This document shows positions 17,028 through 28,141 of a stretch of 64,000 nucleotides of DNA, one piece after another. A program made the position numbers and the translations under genes. The stretch comes from Scylla paramamosain. Its lineage: Eukaryota; Arthropoda; Malacostraca; Decapoda; Portunidae. Each line of letters begins with the position of its first letter. Positions within the stretch are counted from its first letter, which is position 1. The stretch spans positions 13,781,615-13,845,614 of the forward strand of contig NC_087180.1 in the NCBI RefSeq assembly GCF_035594125.1. Reading direction: 5' to 3'. Below the pieces are notes generated by a model, which saw nothing but the letters and a program-made list of their open reading frames with translations, was not told where the DNA came from and made no database searches.

Positions 17028-17300
17028 AAATATGAGTATTATCTCCGCCACACTCCTGAGACCTCAAAAGAATATTTTTACATATGTATAGTGGTTCTTC
17101 TTTAAGTAAAGAATATGTACGAATTATCAGAGAAAAAAGAGTTTTTACTTTTTAATAGAGATCCGGACCGTACAAAAAAATTTTAAAAATTGCTATAAAA
17201 AAATTCCTCCAAAGTTACAGACAATAGGATAAAAAAATGAAAGAAAAAAATGCATTCCTGTCAACATTAAAAAAAAAAGAAGAAAAAAAATGTAAAAAAA
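16210..17300. repeat. AT-rich tandem array, about 270-310 bp units
   Basis: A block of the form TTTTCCTCTAAGGTTACAGA...AAATCATGAAAA recurs at about 16312, 16626, 16895 and 17205, spaced about 313, 269 and 309 bp. Each is followed by a GAAGAATATTGATATAAAAA phrase, an AACTCAAAAG-ACTATTTT phrase and a TTTAAGTAAAGAA phrase in the same order. GGTCCGGACC at 16275 and GATCCGGACC at 17160 also repeat. At least three partial units are present, diverged and with variable homopolymers. I do not recognise the family. Confidence 0.7.
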
Positions 17301-17366
17301 TCTTTCTTTAAGTAGTCGAGGTGTGTGTTGGTCTGTGCTTCTGACGATTATTACACTCTAATTTTC

Positions 17367-17477
17367 TACCTATCTATCTGTTCAAACATCTACCTATTTA
17401 TTTATCTCTAACAATCTATCTATCTATTCATTTATGTATGTATGTATTTCTATCGATCCATCCATTCATGTATCTAC

Positions 17478-17520
<43 letters not shown>

Positions 17521-17571
17521 CCTATCTATCTATCTATATTTATCCCTCCCTCCATCCATCCATCCATCCCT
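17367..17571. repeat. (ATCT)n tetranucleotide region
   Basis: Imperfect ATCT, ATGT and ATCC units, the cleanest at 17476-17535. Confidence 0.9.
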
Positions 17572-17884
17572 GTACCGCGTGAGTCAGACAGGATACGAGA
17601 GCTGTGAGTGAAGGGGAACATATAAAACTTCCTGTCGGTGCTCCTTCCTCCTCCTCCTCCTTTCATGTGTTGCCCTTTGATAAGGCGCGCCACGCCTCAT
17701 CACCTCCCTCGCCCCCTTGCCAAAATACGCCACGCCTTGCCATCCCTCACTACTGCCTCCCACGCCTCTGCCATATTTCACTAATCACTTGCCTCCTCTG
17801 CTATCCCTCATTACTTCCCTGCTAACTCCCTGCCGTCTCTCACTATTCCTCTGTCACTCTTCCCACGACTCCGCTGCGCAAGGT
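17572..17884. other. C/T-rich unique sequence
   Basis: Pyrimidine-rich, with recurring TCACTACTTCCCTGC-type phrases. No supported exon. Confidence 0.45.
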
Positions 17885-18060
17885 TTTCTGCTTTCACCCC
17901 TATTCTATCCACCTCCCTAATGAAAGAGTTAATCAGTATTCTCAGTCTTTCATTCATCTGACTGGTAAACTCTGGAATTCCGTGCCTGCTTCTTTATTCC
18001 TTTATTTCCTCTCTCATTAATCCCGTTTAAGGTCTTACCCTTATTTTATGACTTCCCTGC
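17885..18060 (+). pseudogene. LINE reverse transcriptase C-terminal fragment, copy 2
   Basis: From 17892 the frame reads FHPYSIHLPNERVNQYSQSF and then IHLTGKLWNSVPASLF without a stop. It shares most positions with the copy at 11981-12080 and the same plus orientation. The xLWNSxPASLF motif is the usual end of LINE reverse transcriptase proteins. Only the tail survives. Confidence 0.65.
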
Positions 18061-18384
18061 TTCCCTACAATCTCTCATCATTCCGCTTACCGTGTCTCTG
18101 TCTCTGATTGTACTGCTGCTTAGTCCCTGCCATCCCATATTTGTTCTCTATTGCATGTTTATTGCCACCGTTCTTTATTGCCACTCCCCCCACAAAAAAT
18201 CCTTCGTTTCTTGAGCAGTTGATGAAGATAAGGACATACGAGCCCTTCACTCCCTTCTCCGTAGTAGGAATGAGGAAGGTTATTGACTCGTTGGCTACAG
18301 TTGGCAGTCACCGGGTGTCAGTCAGAAAAAAAAGGGTAAATAAAGCTATAGTTGTATTGGATGAGTAACTTAGGTTATTTCTAG
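18061..18384. other. unique sequence, nothing recognised
   Basis: Pyrimidine-rich to 18130, then mixed. No exon supported. Confidence 0.45.
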
Positions 18385-18388
18385 TCCG

Positions 18389-18466
18389 TCATAAAAGTAC
18401 TATCGTGAACTTAACAATTCTTTCGCGATATCCAGAAGAATTGAAACAGATGCCTTGGTGCTCAGA
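18389..18466. repeat. dispersed repeat fragment shared with 4597-4676
   Basis: AAAAGTACTATCGTGAACTT, then GATATCCAGAAGAATTG and GCCTTGGT, in the same order as near 4600. It directly precedes the MITE-like copies. Confidence 0.4.
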
Positions 18467-18499
18467 TTTATATTCGAAAACATTTTAGTCTCCAATCAG

Positions 18500-18825
18500 G
18501 ACTCATTTGAAAGACCCCAGTAAGGACTAATCGGAGTACCATGGCTATTTTCTCTTGTTATTGATGTAGAATCCATACTCAACAATCATTAGAATAAAAA
18601 AAAACACTGAAACCGCCAATTACTTCCACTAAGACCATTGAAAACTACAACAACAATTAACCGGGTTCTCATGGGCGTTTTTTCTCATTACTGAAGCAGA
18701 ATCCATACTCAGCAATCACTAGAATCATAAAAACACCCTTGAAACCCCCAATTACTGCCGCTAGAGCCTGTAAAAAATAGCGGTGGTAACGCACACTGGC
18801 GCTTGAGAATAGGGACGTGGGAGGT
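18500..18825. mobile_element. MITE-like family A, duplicated partial copy
   Basis: The phrase TGTAGAATCCATACTCAACA at 18564 recurs in near-identical form at 18694 (GCAGAATCCATACTCAGCAA), about 130 bp later, each followed by ATCA-TTAGAAT or ATCACTAGAAT, a run of A, ACACC(C)TTGAAACC and a CCGCTAGAGCC or CCACTAAGACC phrase. These are the internal blocks of the family seen at 42228, 42703, 49943 and 63190. The right end GCGCTTGAGAATAGGGACG near 18800 is a decayed terminal repeat. Confidence 0.6.
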
Positions 18826-18934
18826 GGAGAGGCGAAGACCAAGGTAAGAGGAGTAAGGTCACCGGGAACTTCCTTTACACACGCGAACAAGAAAATTTTG
18901 CCATAACGAAAAAAAGGAGACAGGACTTTTCTCT

Positions 18935-18938
<4 letters not shown>

Positions 18939-19026
<88 letters not shown>
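18939..19026. repeat. (CT)n microsatellite
   Basis: Uninterrupted CT, about 44 units. Confidence 0.97.
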
Positions 19027-19028
<2 letters not shown>

Positions 19029-19344
19029 GAGCAGGTCGTGATCAGCTCAGACGAAGCAGCTGGACACATATCCTTGTCTCCCTGGCAACGGGAGAGGGAG
19101 GGAGGGAGGGAGTGAGATGAGCCGATGGATAGGGGAACCAGAGGAGGAAGAATCGAAGAGGAAAGTGGAGGAAAGGCACGTGCAGGGATGTGTGGCGAGG
19201 GTAAGGAGGAAATGTCCTCCTCCTTCACAATATAAAAGCAAAGGAGAGCAAAGAAATGAAGGAGAAAAAAGAGAAGGCATTAAGAGACATCGAGCCAGAG
19301 AGGAATAATGAGGCTGAAGGAAGATGGAAATGAGGGAATTAAAA

Positions 19345-19348
<4 letters not shown>
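19027..19348. other. purine-rich unique sequence
   Basis: GGAGGGAGGGAG at 19090-19110, then purine-biased sequence. No gene. Confidence 0.5.

Positions 19349-19434
<86 letters not shown>
19349..19434. repeat. (GA)n microsatellite
   Basis: Uninterrupted GA, about 43 units, inverted relative to the CT tract 322 bp upstream. Confidence 0.97.
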
Positions 19435-19436
<2 letters not shown>

Positions 19437-19540
19437 AAGACCACAAAAAGAAGAAACCATAAAAGGAGGAAAAACAAGAAAAAAAAATAATAATCCTCAA
19501 ACACTCCCTCACCAAAAAAAAAAAAAATCATAATAACTTG

Positions 19541-19542
<2 letters not shown>

Positions 19543-19603
<61 letters not shown>
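19543..19603. repeat. (CA)n microsatellite
   Basis: Uninterrupted CA, about 30 units, ending in poly-A. An A run of about 27 lies at 19720-19746. Confidence 0.95.
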
Positions 19604-19607
<4 letters not shown>

Positions 19608-19940
19608 AAAAAAAAGTCATCATAAGAAGCAAAAATCGATGAAAGCTAACAAAACAGGAGCAACGAAAAGAAAACCCTTAGAATTATACGTCAGGAAAAC
19701 TCACAAAAGACTCACATTACAAAAAAAAAAAAAAAAAAAAAAAAAATTGACAATGACTAACTTTCTCCCCTAAGAAATCCACAAACGGGGAACACAGTCA
19801 AATACAAATGGCAGTGATGGGAACTTTTAATGGGTGTTGGCGAGGACTGATCACGGGGAGAGAGGTGGGGGCGTGAAGAAGAGTAGGCTAATATCGATAA
19901 GGCTAAAATATCCCCTTCTCTTTCTTGCCCTCTAGCTTGT
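19604..19940. other. A-rich then unique sequence
   Basis: No supported feature apart from the A run noted at 19720-19746. Confidence 0.5.
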
Positions 19941-20480
19941 ATTCTTAAACGCTTTGTTCTCTCTTAACGACAATTTTTAAAGAGCACATGATTAGGCAAG
20001 TTCTCAAGGATGCTGTTATAGTTATTGATGCATAAACCTTGTTCAACTGTTGCCAAAAAACGTAGAAACACTCTTAAAATTAATAATATTCGTTTCTTGT
20101 TCTCTTATCTGCATTCTTAAACGCTTAAGGGCAATTTTCAAAAGGCTCATACGATTAGTCAAGTTCTCAAGGGTGCTATTATAGGTAATGATGCATAATT
20201 CTTGTTCAACTCTTATTAAAAACGTAGAAACGGTCTTAAAATCAACAATTTTCGTTTCTTGCTGTTTTCAGCCGCATTCTTAAACGCTTTGTTCTCACTT
20301 AAGCACGATTTTCTAAGGACACAAATAATTAATCAAGTACTTATGGATGCTTTTCTCATTAAAGATACATAATACTTGTCCAATCGTTACTTAAAAAACG
20401 CAGAGACGTTCAACAGTATCTTCCACTCGAGTCTGTTGAAAGTGGTTGAGACGCCGAATCATTTGTGGATGCGAACTCTC
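19941..20480. mobile_element. MITE-like family A, tandem array of three units
   Basis: ATTCTTAAACGCTT starts at 19941, 20113 and 20275, giving unit lengths of 172 and 162 bp. Each unit carries the blocks AGGCACATGATTAG-type, CAAGTTCTCAAGGATGCT, GATGCATAA-ACTTGTTCAA and AACGTAGAAAC-ACTCTTAAAAT. The third unit continues into the opposite half of the family (GTTGAAAGTGGTTGAGACGC near 20435). The left terminal repeat has therefore been amplified in tandem with most of the body. Confidence 0.7.
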
Positions 20481-20673
20481 TCTCTTGACATTGAGACAGA
20501 CGTCAAGGTGAAAGACAAGACGTAATAGTAGACTGAAGAGGAGGAGGAGGAAGAGGAGAAGGAGGAGCAGATGAAATGTAGATGATAGGAAAGTAAAGAT
20601 CATTAGAAGTGAAAATAGTTACATTCTTATAAGGGAAAAATGTAAAGTCGCAATAAAAACTAACCTAAGTAAT

Positions 20674-20674
<1 letters not shown>

Positions 20675-20720
<46 letters not shown>

Positions 20721-20756
20721 TCCTTGATACGAAAAATAAGTTTCCATTTGTCTTTA

Positions 20757-20835
<79 letters not shown>
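20675..20835. repeat. (CT)n / (GA)n inverted pair
   Basis: CT tract at 20675-20718, a 40 bp spacer, and GA tract at 20759-20835. A perfect hairpin of 44 bp stem is possible. Confidence 0.97.
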
Positions 20836-20838
<3 letters not shown>

Positions 20839-21037
20839 TCGGGGAAACGTGCAGACAGAAACGCAGAAAGGCAGACAATGACAGACAGACAAACACACGG
20901 ACACGCCCACAGACTGACTGGCTGGATAACTCACTAAAAATAAAAGTTACCTTATCTGACAAGTTTCGATTTCATAAACTATAAATTTCTTTTGCCCTCA
21001 CATGAAAGGCAGCAAACATAAGATAAGGAAAAATTGC

Positions 21038-21040
<3 letters not shown>

Positions 21041-21113
<73 letters not shown>
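21041..21113. repeat. (CT)n microsatellite
   Basis: Uninterrupted CT, about 36 units, with a second short CT run at 21141-21158. Confidence 0.97.
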
Positions 21114-21117
<4 letters not shown>

Positions 21118-21632
21118 AACACACATCTCGGTTAGGTTAGTCTCTCTCTCTCTCTCTGTTCCTCCTTTATCTTCTATGCTGTGCCATTTATATATATTAA
21201 TTTTCCATCTATAAGTTTTATATATCAAATACTTTTCGTCCTTCTCCTTTTCCTCCTTCTTATGCTTTTTTTATTCCTAATCACGTCGTTTTTTTTTCTC
21301 AAGTAGTATTTTTATTTATCTATTTTCTTTTGTGTGTCTAATTGTTTAACCTCTCCCTCTCTCTCTCTCTCTGTCTTTCTCTCTCATCCATGCCCACATT
21401 CAGATCACTCCCTCATTTTTCTCCTTCCCTCCTCGCCTCCTGTGATGTCTGGAGGAGGGAGGATAATTAACTCATAATGCATGGCAGGAGAAGGGCGTAG
21501 AGGAGGAAAGGACTCTCTCAGGACGAAGGGCGTGGAGCAAAAAGGACTCTTACGTCTCCTTCTGTAACTCGCATTTGAAGGGAGATTAAACTGGAGCCTG
21601 ACGTTTTAATGATGAACTGCAGTGAGGTGGAG

Positions 21633-21635
<3 letters not shown>
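21114..21635. other. unique sequence with short duplications
   Basis: T-rich then mixed. GAAGGGCGTAGAGGAGGAAAG and GAAGGGCGTGGAGCAAAAAG near 21490 and 21525 are a small direct duplication, each followed by GACTCT. No gene. Confidence 0.45.

Positions 21636-21699
<64 letters not shown>
21636..21699. repeat. (CT)n microsatellite
   Basis: Uninterrupted CT, about 32 units. Confidence 0.97.
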
Positions 21700-21703
<4 letters not shown>

Positions 21704-21862
21704 ATATCATAATGAATACGTTTTGCAGTTGTGAATATTCCCTGAAATTATACGAATACGGATGATGAATACAACTAATGAATGAAAGTAAGTATATCTG
21801 TCAATGTTTTCTGCATGTAGTATGTGTAGAAATGTTGATGTGTTAAGTATTGACCATCTATG

Positions 21863-21879
21863 TTTGTGTGAGTGTGTGT

Positions 21880-21923
<44 letters not shown>

Positions 21924-21955
21924 CTGTCTTTCTTTACATGTCTCAGCCTGCATAC

Positions 21956-22009
<54 letters not shown>
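21863..22009. repeat. (TG)n and (CT)n microsatellites
   Basis: TG tract with GAGT interruptions at 21863-21919 and CT tract at 21960-22009. Confidence 0.95.
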
Positions 22010-22011
<2 letters not shown>

Positions 22012-22283
22012 ACACTTCTGTACCCACACGATAGGAGGAAGGCGTCCAGGCCCACCAGGAGACTCAAAGCAACCAGTTCCAAGCCAAATATTCCCTTGAG
22101 AGGTTCGCGGAATAGAGTAAGACGCACAACTGAGGCTCGATTGGAGGGACTTGTCGGCGGCGCCAAGCGGGGACGGAAGACTGGCGGTGGTGGTGGTGAT
22201 GGTGGTGTTGGTGGTGATGGTGGTTGTGGTGGTGTCTCTTCCTCGTCCTACGCAGGTGATGGAATTAAAGTCTGTATTTGTCC

Positions 22284-22286
<3 letters not shown>

Positions 22287-22357
<71 letters not shown>

Positions 22358-22501
22358 TTCGATTTTCTTTTATGTTTCTTGTTTAAATATTTGTTGATCT
22401 GGCCTATCTTGAATGTATAAGTGCTTGCAGAGGAATGATTGTTTTTTTTTTTTTTCTGCTTGATTTTTCTTTCTTTTTAGGGGGTTGGAGTGGGGGACTG
22501 A

Positions 22502-22569
<68 letters not shown>
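22287..22569. repeat. two (GA)n tracts
   Basis: GA at 22287-22355 and 22504-22569, 148 bp apart. GGT-rich sequence lies just before, at 22180-22235. Confidence 0.97.
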
Positions 22570-22571
<2 letters not shown>

Positions 22572-22667
22572 GGCACCTCAAAAAAAAAGAACTACTATAA
22601 TATAAAAAAAAATACTACGGAATTTCTGATTGATATTCTCCATTCACCATTACTGTGCCTTCTATTT

Positions 22668-22751
22668 CCTCCTCTTCCTCCTCCTCCTCCTCCTCCTCCT
22701 CCTCCTCCTCCTCCTCCTCCTCCTCCTCCTCCTCCTCCTCTTCCTCCTCCT
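22668..22751. repeat. (TCC)n microsatellite
   Basis: About 25 TCC units with TTCC interruptions at both edges. Confidence 0.95.
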
Positions 22752-22874
22752 GATTATACTGATGAAAGCACTCTTGCCAGCCCTTGTAAGCACTTTAATG
22801 CATTTCTCCGCTTATCTGTCCGTCTGCTGCACAATATTATATTCCTTTGCAACATTATGCTCCTAAAGAAAATG

Positions 22875-22909
22875 CTCTCTCTCTCTCTCTCTCTCTCTGC
22901 GCGGCGTTG

Positions 22910-22938
<29 letters not shown>
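22875..22938. repeat. (CT)n and (TG)n microsatellites
   Basis: CT at 22875-22898 and TG at 22912-22938, separated by 13 bp of GC-rich sequence. Confidence 0.95.
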
Positions 22939-24009
<1,071 letters not shown>

Positions 24010-24770
24010 AGTGGTAAGCATCGCGCGGACGGCAGCCACACTCTCCCTGCCACCCAGACTCAGGCTCGCGGCTCCAGAACGGCCAGCAGCCAGTCAGCAG
24101 CGCGTCCCAGCCACCCTGTCAGCGCTCCTCCCGCTCACTCACTCTCACTCACGCTCTCCCTCTCTCACACACAGCCGCCGGCACTGCATCCAGGGCTCCC
24201 TTAGAGCAGGTGGAGGGGCGGCAGGCGCGGCTCCGGTTATTATCGAAGTGTGAGACACGTCAGGTGGGAGAGGAGTGTGTCGTGCGCCGAGTTGTGCGCG
24301 GGGCGGCCAGCTCCAGTCCCGCTACCACTACACCACCACCTCCTCCTCCACCACCACCACCACAGCTGCTGCTGCTCCTCCCTCCCTCCACACAAGTCCA
24401 TCTGTGTACATTCAGTGTTAACCCCGCAACCCATTTTTTGAAAGAGAAAAGAGATATTACTCTTAGAACTTTTTTTACAAAGAGCTGAAGAACTTTTACT
24501 CAGATTAGACCATAAAAGACATAGTGTAGCGAGACATTTTCAAAAAACTTCTGTATTTTTGTAGTTAGTGCTAAAGCAAAACTTAGTGTTTCTACTGAAC
24601 CCAGCATGGTGCGATGACCTTTTAAAATTTAGCAAGACCTAGTGCATCCCTCTGCTCTTAGCTTAGTGCGTGCTGGCCCGCGCCCTGCACACGCCCTCCC
24701 ACAGCCGCGGGCTCCGCCCAACTTCTTCACCAGCCCGCCTTCCTCACCACCTGCCAGCATATCCGGCAAA
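24010..24770 (+). promoter_or_regulatory. CpG-rich promoter / 5'UTR-like block
   Basis: CpG density and GC content rise sharply compared with the AT-rich flanks, especially at 24015-24330 and 24655-24760, and fall again after about 25300. The block leads directly into an ATG in good context and a splice donor. Initiator-like TCAGT motifs lie at 24088 and 24412, and CTCAGAT at 24499. A four-codon upstream ORF sits at 24606-24617. CCACCACC/CTCCTCC low-complexity sequence lies at 24330-24395. No clear TATA box is seen. The transcription start cannot be placed from sequence alone. Confidence 0.5.
24606..24617 (+). CDS. minimal upstream ORF (M-V-R-stop)
   Basis: ATG GTG CGA TGA within the putative 5'UTR, 154 bp before the main ATG. 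If the leader is transcribed and unspliced here, it could lower initiation at the main start. That is inference from position only. Confidence 0.25.
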   Translation: MVR

Positions 24771-24809
24771 ATGAAGACATCATCTTTCTCTCTGCGGGTC
24801 ATGAGAAGG
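24771..24809 (+). CDS. candidate first coding exon, product unknown
   Basis: GGCAAAATG is a strong arthropod-like start context. Thirteen codons (MKTSSFSLRVMRR) lead to AGG|GTAAGA, a good donor, so the exon would end in phase 0. The frame is also open upstream and through the presumed intron to 25244, so splicing is an inference from the donor and from the composition: the downstream part becomes serine runs from a TCC tract. The peptide is Ser- and Arg-rich with no signal peptide, and I recognise no family. Being first, short and behind a CpG-rich leader it fits a gene running right across the window. Confidence 0.45.
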
Positions 24810-25852
24810 GTAAGACATCAGCACTACTTGTTATTTATGCTTTCTCCTCCTTTTCTTCCCACTCAAGGGTACAAGATGAGCGTCTTTGACGCAAAGTTTA
24901 GTTCTGTCACGCTCTGTTCACACGCTGCCAGGGCAGCCGCCCTTCCGGTCATCGCTTCCTGTCGTTTGGTGTGGCTTGTGTATCTTTCTGGCGCTTTCGA
25001 TCCCGCTTCATCATTTTCCTTGCCGTCCCGCGCCGCGAGTCTCGGCGGCTCCTACCTGTTGATGCCCGGCTGTGCCTCCTCCTCCTCCTCCTCCTCCTCT
25101 TCCTCCTCTTCCTCCTTCCCTCACACGCAGGCGTACGCATCCCCTCCCTCCCCTCCCACCCACCGCTCATGGTGCTACTACTTCCTCTTCCTCGTCTTGC
25201 ACGCCTTTTTCTCCCCCCACCCTTTCTTGTGTTTCTGCTCCTGACGGGGTGAGTGCTGCACCACATGACCACACCCGCCTATGAGCTCGTCTCGCTGCTC
25301 GCAAAGATGGACTGCAAACACCTTCCTTGCTCGTGTCATTTGAGTTATGGTTCCTGCATGACTTACATTTTGAGTCTCAGTAGTGAATGCAGTGAATAAT
25401 AGAGAAAGGAAGTAAGTGTTTTAAAAATCACTGGTTGGTGGGAACAAAGTAACCTAACACAAAAAGGCACATTTTACACACGGCCTGTGATTTTTTAAGA
25501 CGTTGTTTCCATAGACTTTGTCATAAAAAGTTTGAGAGGGAGGCAAATGCAGACCTACCTCAGAGACTTTCCGATTGTTAAATGAATAAATTGATCAGGA
25601 AGTAATGCCGTAATGCTTACTTTCTTTTTTTATAATGAAGTAAAATAATCTACAACATGGATTTTTGTCACTGGTTTCGTTTTAATGGTATATGAAACGA
25701 AAAATAATGGAGTTTAAAAAAAAAATAATAATTACACCGATGATTTAAAGGGAGCTCAAGGCATTGTCAGAGTTACAAGGAAGGGAAACAAAACCCATAT
25801 ATTCTTGAAATGTCTCAGGAACTATGATATACGTTTGAATTCCACAACATAA
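24810..25852. other. intron-like sequence after the first exon
   Basis: CpG-rich to about 25320, including a TCC tract at 25076-25113, then AT-rich. No second exon is convincing here. Confidence 0.4.
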
Positions 25853-25865
25853 CCACACACACACA

Positions 25866-25931
<66 letters not shown>
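25853..25931. repeat. (CA)n microsatellite
   Basis: CA tract with one CTCA interruption near 25866. Confidence 0.95.
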
Positions 25932-25932
<1 letters not shown>

Positions 25933-26126
25933 CGTGGTATTCTTAACAAAATCGCATACAGTGAAGCTTGAAAAATCACACACGTTTTAAGAATGACCTT
26001 GGGCGCTGCATACATTTTCTCCAAGCCAGACTCTCCTGAAGCCCTCACATCCTTCAGGCTTCCCTTGCTGCCTTGCGTCGCCTGCACTTAAACAAGGTGG
26101 CCATGAAGGGAGAGAAAAGGAAACAT

Positions 26127-26128
<2 letters not shown>

Positions 26129-26195
<67 letters not shown>
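26129..26195. repeat. (TG)n microsatellite
   Basis: Uninterrupted TG, about 33 units. Confidence 0.95.
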
Positions 26196-26196
<1 letters not shown>

Positions 26197-26382
26197 TAAA
26201 TAAAGCTCAAGAAGTGTAAGTAGGATATTAAAAGGAAATAAATTATAGTGGAAAAATAAGGAGGAAAAAGGGAGATTAACCAATGATAGGAAAGGGAGAC
26301 CAAGTGAACAAAAAAGGAAAAAAAATGGAGTGGAAAGGGCAAAAGGAAAGTGGAAGGATACTTTTAATGCCATTTCACCCCT

Positions 26383-26383
<1 letters not shown>

Positions 26384-26454
<71 letters not shown>
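26384..26454. repeat. (GA)n microsatellite
   Basis: Uninterrupted GA, about 35 units. Confidence 0.97.
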
Positions 26455-26459
<5 letters not shown>

Positions 26460-26599
26460 AGTGGTGCATGCTGTCTGTGGACAGGCACTTGATGTATAAG
26501 TCACAACAATTCTTCTTTACAACTTATACATAATACTATATTTGTTCCCTAAATAAAATTCAATCATGTAACAACAAACGCTGCGAATTTTACATTTTT

Positions 26600-26697
26600 T
26601 TTTTTCAGTCAACTTAATAAAACTACAGCGACTGCCACGTGTAGGCCTGGTGGCGTCTAGCAGATTCCCTTACTTTATGTTCTTATGTTCTTATGTA
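26600..26697 (+). mobile_element. LINE 3' end with TTATGTTC tail
   Basis: GACTGCCACGTGTAGGCCTG, then GGCGTCTAGCAGATTCCCTTA, leads into TTATGTTCTTATGTTCTTATG, a short tandem tail as found at LINE 3' ends. The same block occurs in reverse at 14112-14152 behind a reverse transcriptase tail, so this is an extremely 5'-truncated copy of that family. It resembles a sequence I remember as very common in decapod genomes. Confidence 0.65.
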
Positions 26698-27118
26698 CCT
26701 TGCTTTCGAACAAAAAAAAATATACCTATCATCTTTACACAAAACAGAACGAAAGATTGAAAAGAGATAAAACATCACAAACTATACGCTTTAATGAATA
26801 CAAAAACTACATGTATGACTAATGATCTTAATCACATACTGTAAATTGTCCTAAAAATTCAACACAAATACCAAGCGAATCCTTCCTGATTATTTCACCA
26901 GATCTAAAAACACTCGAACTTCTCAATATAGCGAGGCCGAGACGTGACACATCATTCCGGGGCCAATAAAATGTTCAGATATTTCAAGGGTCATCAGCTG
27001 TAAGACTAACAACGATGACACGCCCCCGGCAGCTGAAAAGGCTCGATATTTTATACTGTGGAGGAGGGGAAGGAGAAAAAAAAGAGGTTCATAAGGATAA
27101 AAAGACAACAGTGAGTGG
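26698..27118. other. AT-rich unique sequence with a GC-richer island
   Basis: 26925-27050 is a complex island of mixed composition (CCGGGGCCAATAAAATG, ACGATGACACGCCCCCGGCA) between AT-rich flanks. It has no open frame and could be regulatory. Confidence 0.3.
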
Positions 27119-27224
27119 GAGGAGGAGGAGGAGGAGGAGGGGGAGGAGGAGGAGGAATGGGGGTTGGCAAAAGAAGAAAAGAACCACATAGTTTCAGATT
27201 CCTTCACGAATATCCTCATTCACT

Positions 27225-27294
<70 letters not shown>

Positions 27295-27375
27295 ACTGAT
27301 CACAGAAGATAGAAGAGAAGAGTCGAGGAATGAAAATAGGAGCACATTACACCCAAAAATCCGTACAAAGTTAAG

Positions 27376-27454
<79 letters not shown>
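27119..27454. repeat. (GGA)n, (CA)n and (CT)n microsatellites
   Basis: GGA at 27119-27156, CA at 27229-27293, CT at 27381-27454. Confidence 0.95.
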
Positions 27455-27458
<4 letters not shown>

Positions 27459-28069
27459 TCTCTCTCTTGAACCTACAGTAAGCGCCAAGACTAACAAATC
27501 ATGCACAAAAAAACACAGCGACTGCTTTTCTTTCGACTGCCTCCAAAGAGCGCCACTGCCTGACTTCCGCCGCCTAGCTGGATAAGCCTCGGGGGCAGCC
27601 TTAGCGCGGATCACAAAGGCCAGCTGCAAATTTATGACCAAGAGCAAACAGTGGGCCGTGCGATCGCTGGACACAAGAGGCGGGCGGGCGAGGGAGATAG
27701 GGAAGCAAAGGTGGACACAGGGACGGAAAGAGAAAAGAGGCCAGCACAGGAGAGGAAGAGAGACTGAAAATGGGATATAGATTAGGGAAGAGGGAGAGAA
27801 AAGGAAAAGGGAGGGAGGGAGGGAGGGATGGAGGGAGGGAGGGACCACCACCACCACAACTAACAACAACAACCACTACCACCATCACCACCACTATCCC
27901 CACCATTTCCACTACCACTATATTCATTCTCCGTCGCGTCTCCTTCGATCGAAGCGTCGCGGGGAAACAATAACACAGCGCCTTGAGGTCGTGTGTTCTC
28001 ATTCTTCGGCAGCTCAGTCCTGATGCGAGGATATGGGGGAGATTATGGGGCGCTTAGGGAGATGTAGTG

Positions 28070-28070
<1 letters not shown>
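27455..28070. other. unique sequence, complex island then GGGA/ACC tracts
   Basis: 27555-27700 is a mixed-composition island with TAGCGCGGATCACAAAGGCC, CAGCTG and AAATTTATGACC. GGGAGGGAGG at 27808-27843 is followed by ACC/ACA units to 27920. No exon supported. Confidence 0.4.

Positions 28071-28141
<71 letters not shown>
28071..28141. repeat. (TG)n microsatellite
   Basis: TG tract with one TATG interruption near 28110. Confidence 0.95.

Noticed and set aside
19941..20480. Regular repeats considered as a CRISPR array
   Set aside because: Units are 160-170 bp and diverged, belong to a dispersed element and sit in eukaryotic-type DNA.
24642..25244. Continuous 200-codon frame through the first-exon region
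   Set aside because: The downstream half is serine and phenylalanine runs from TCC and C/T tracts, and a good donor interrupts it at 24810, so I prefer a short spliced exon.
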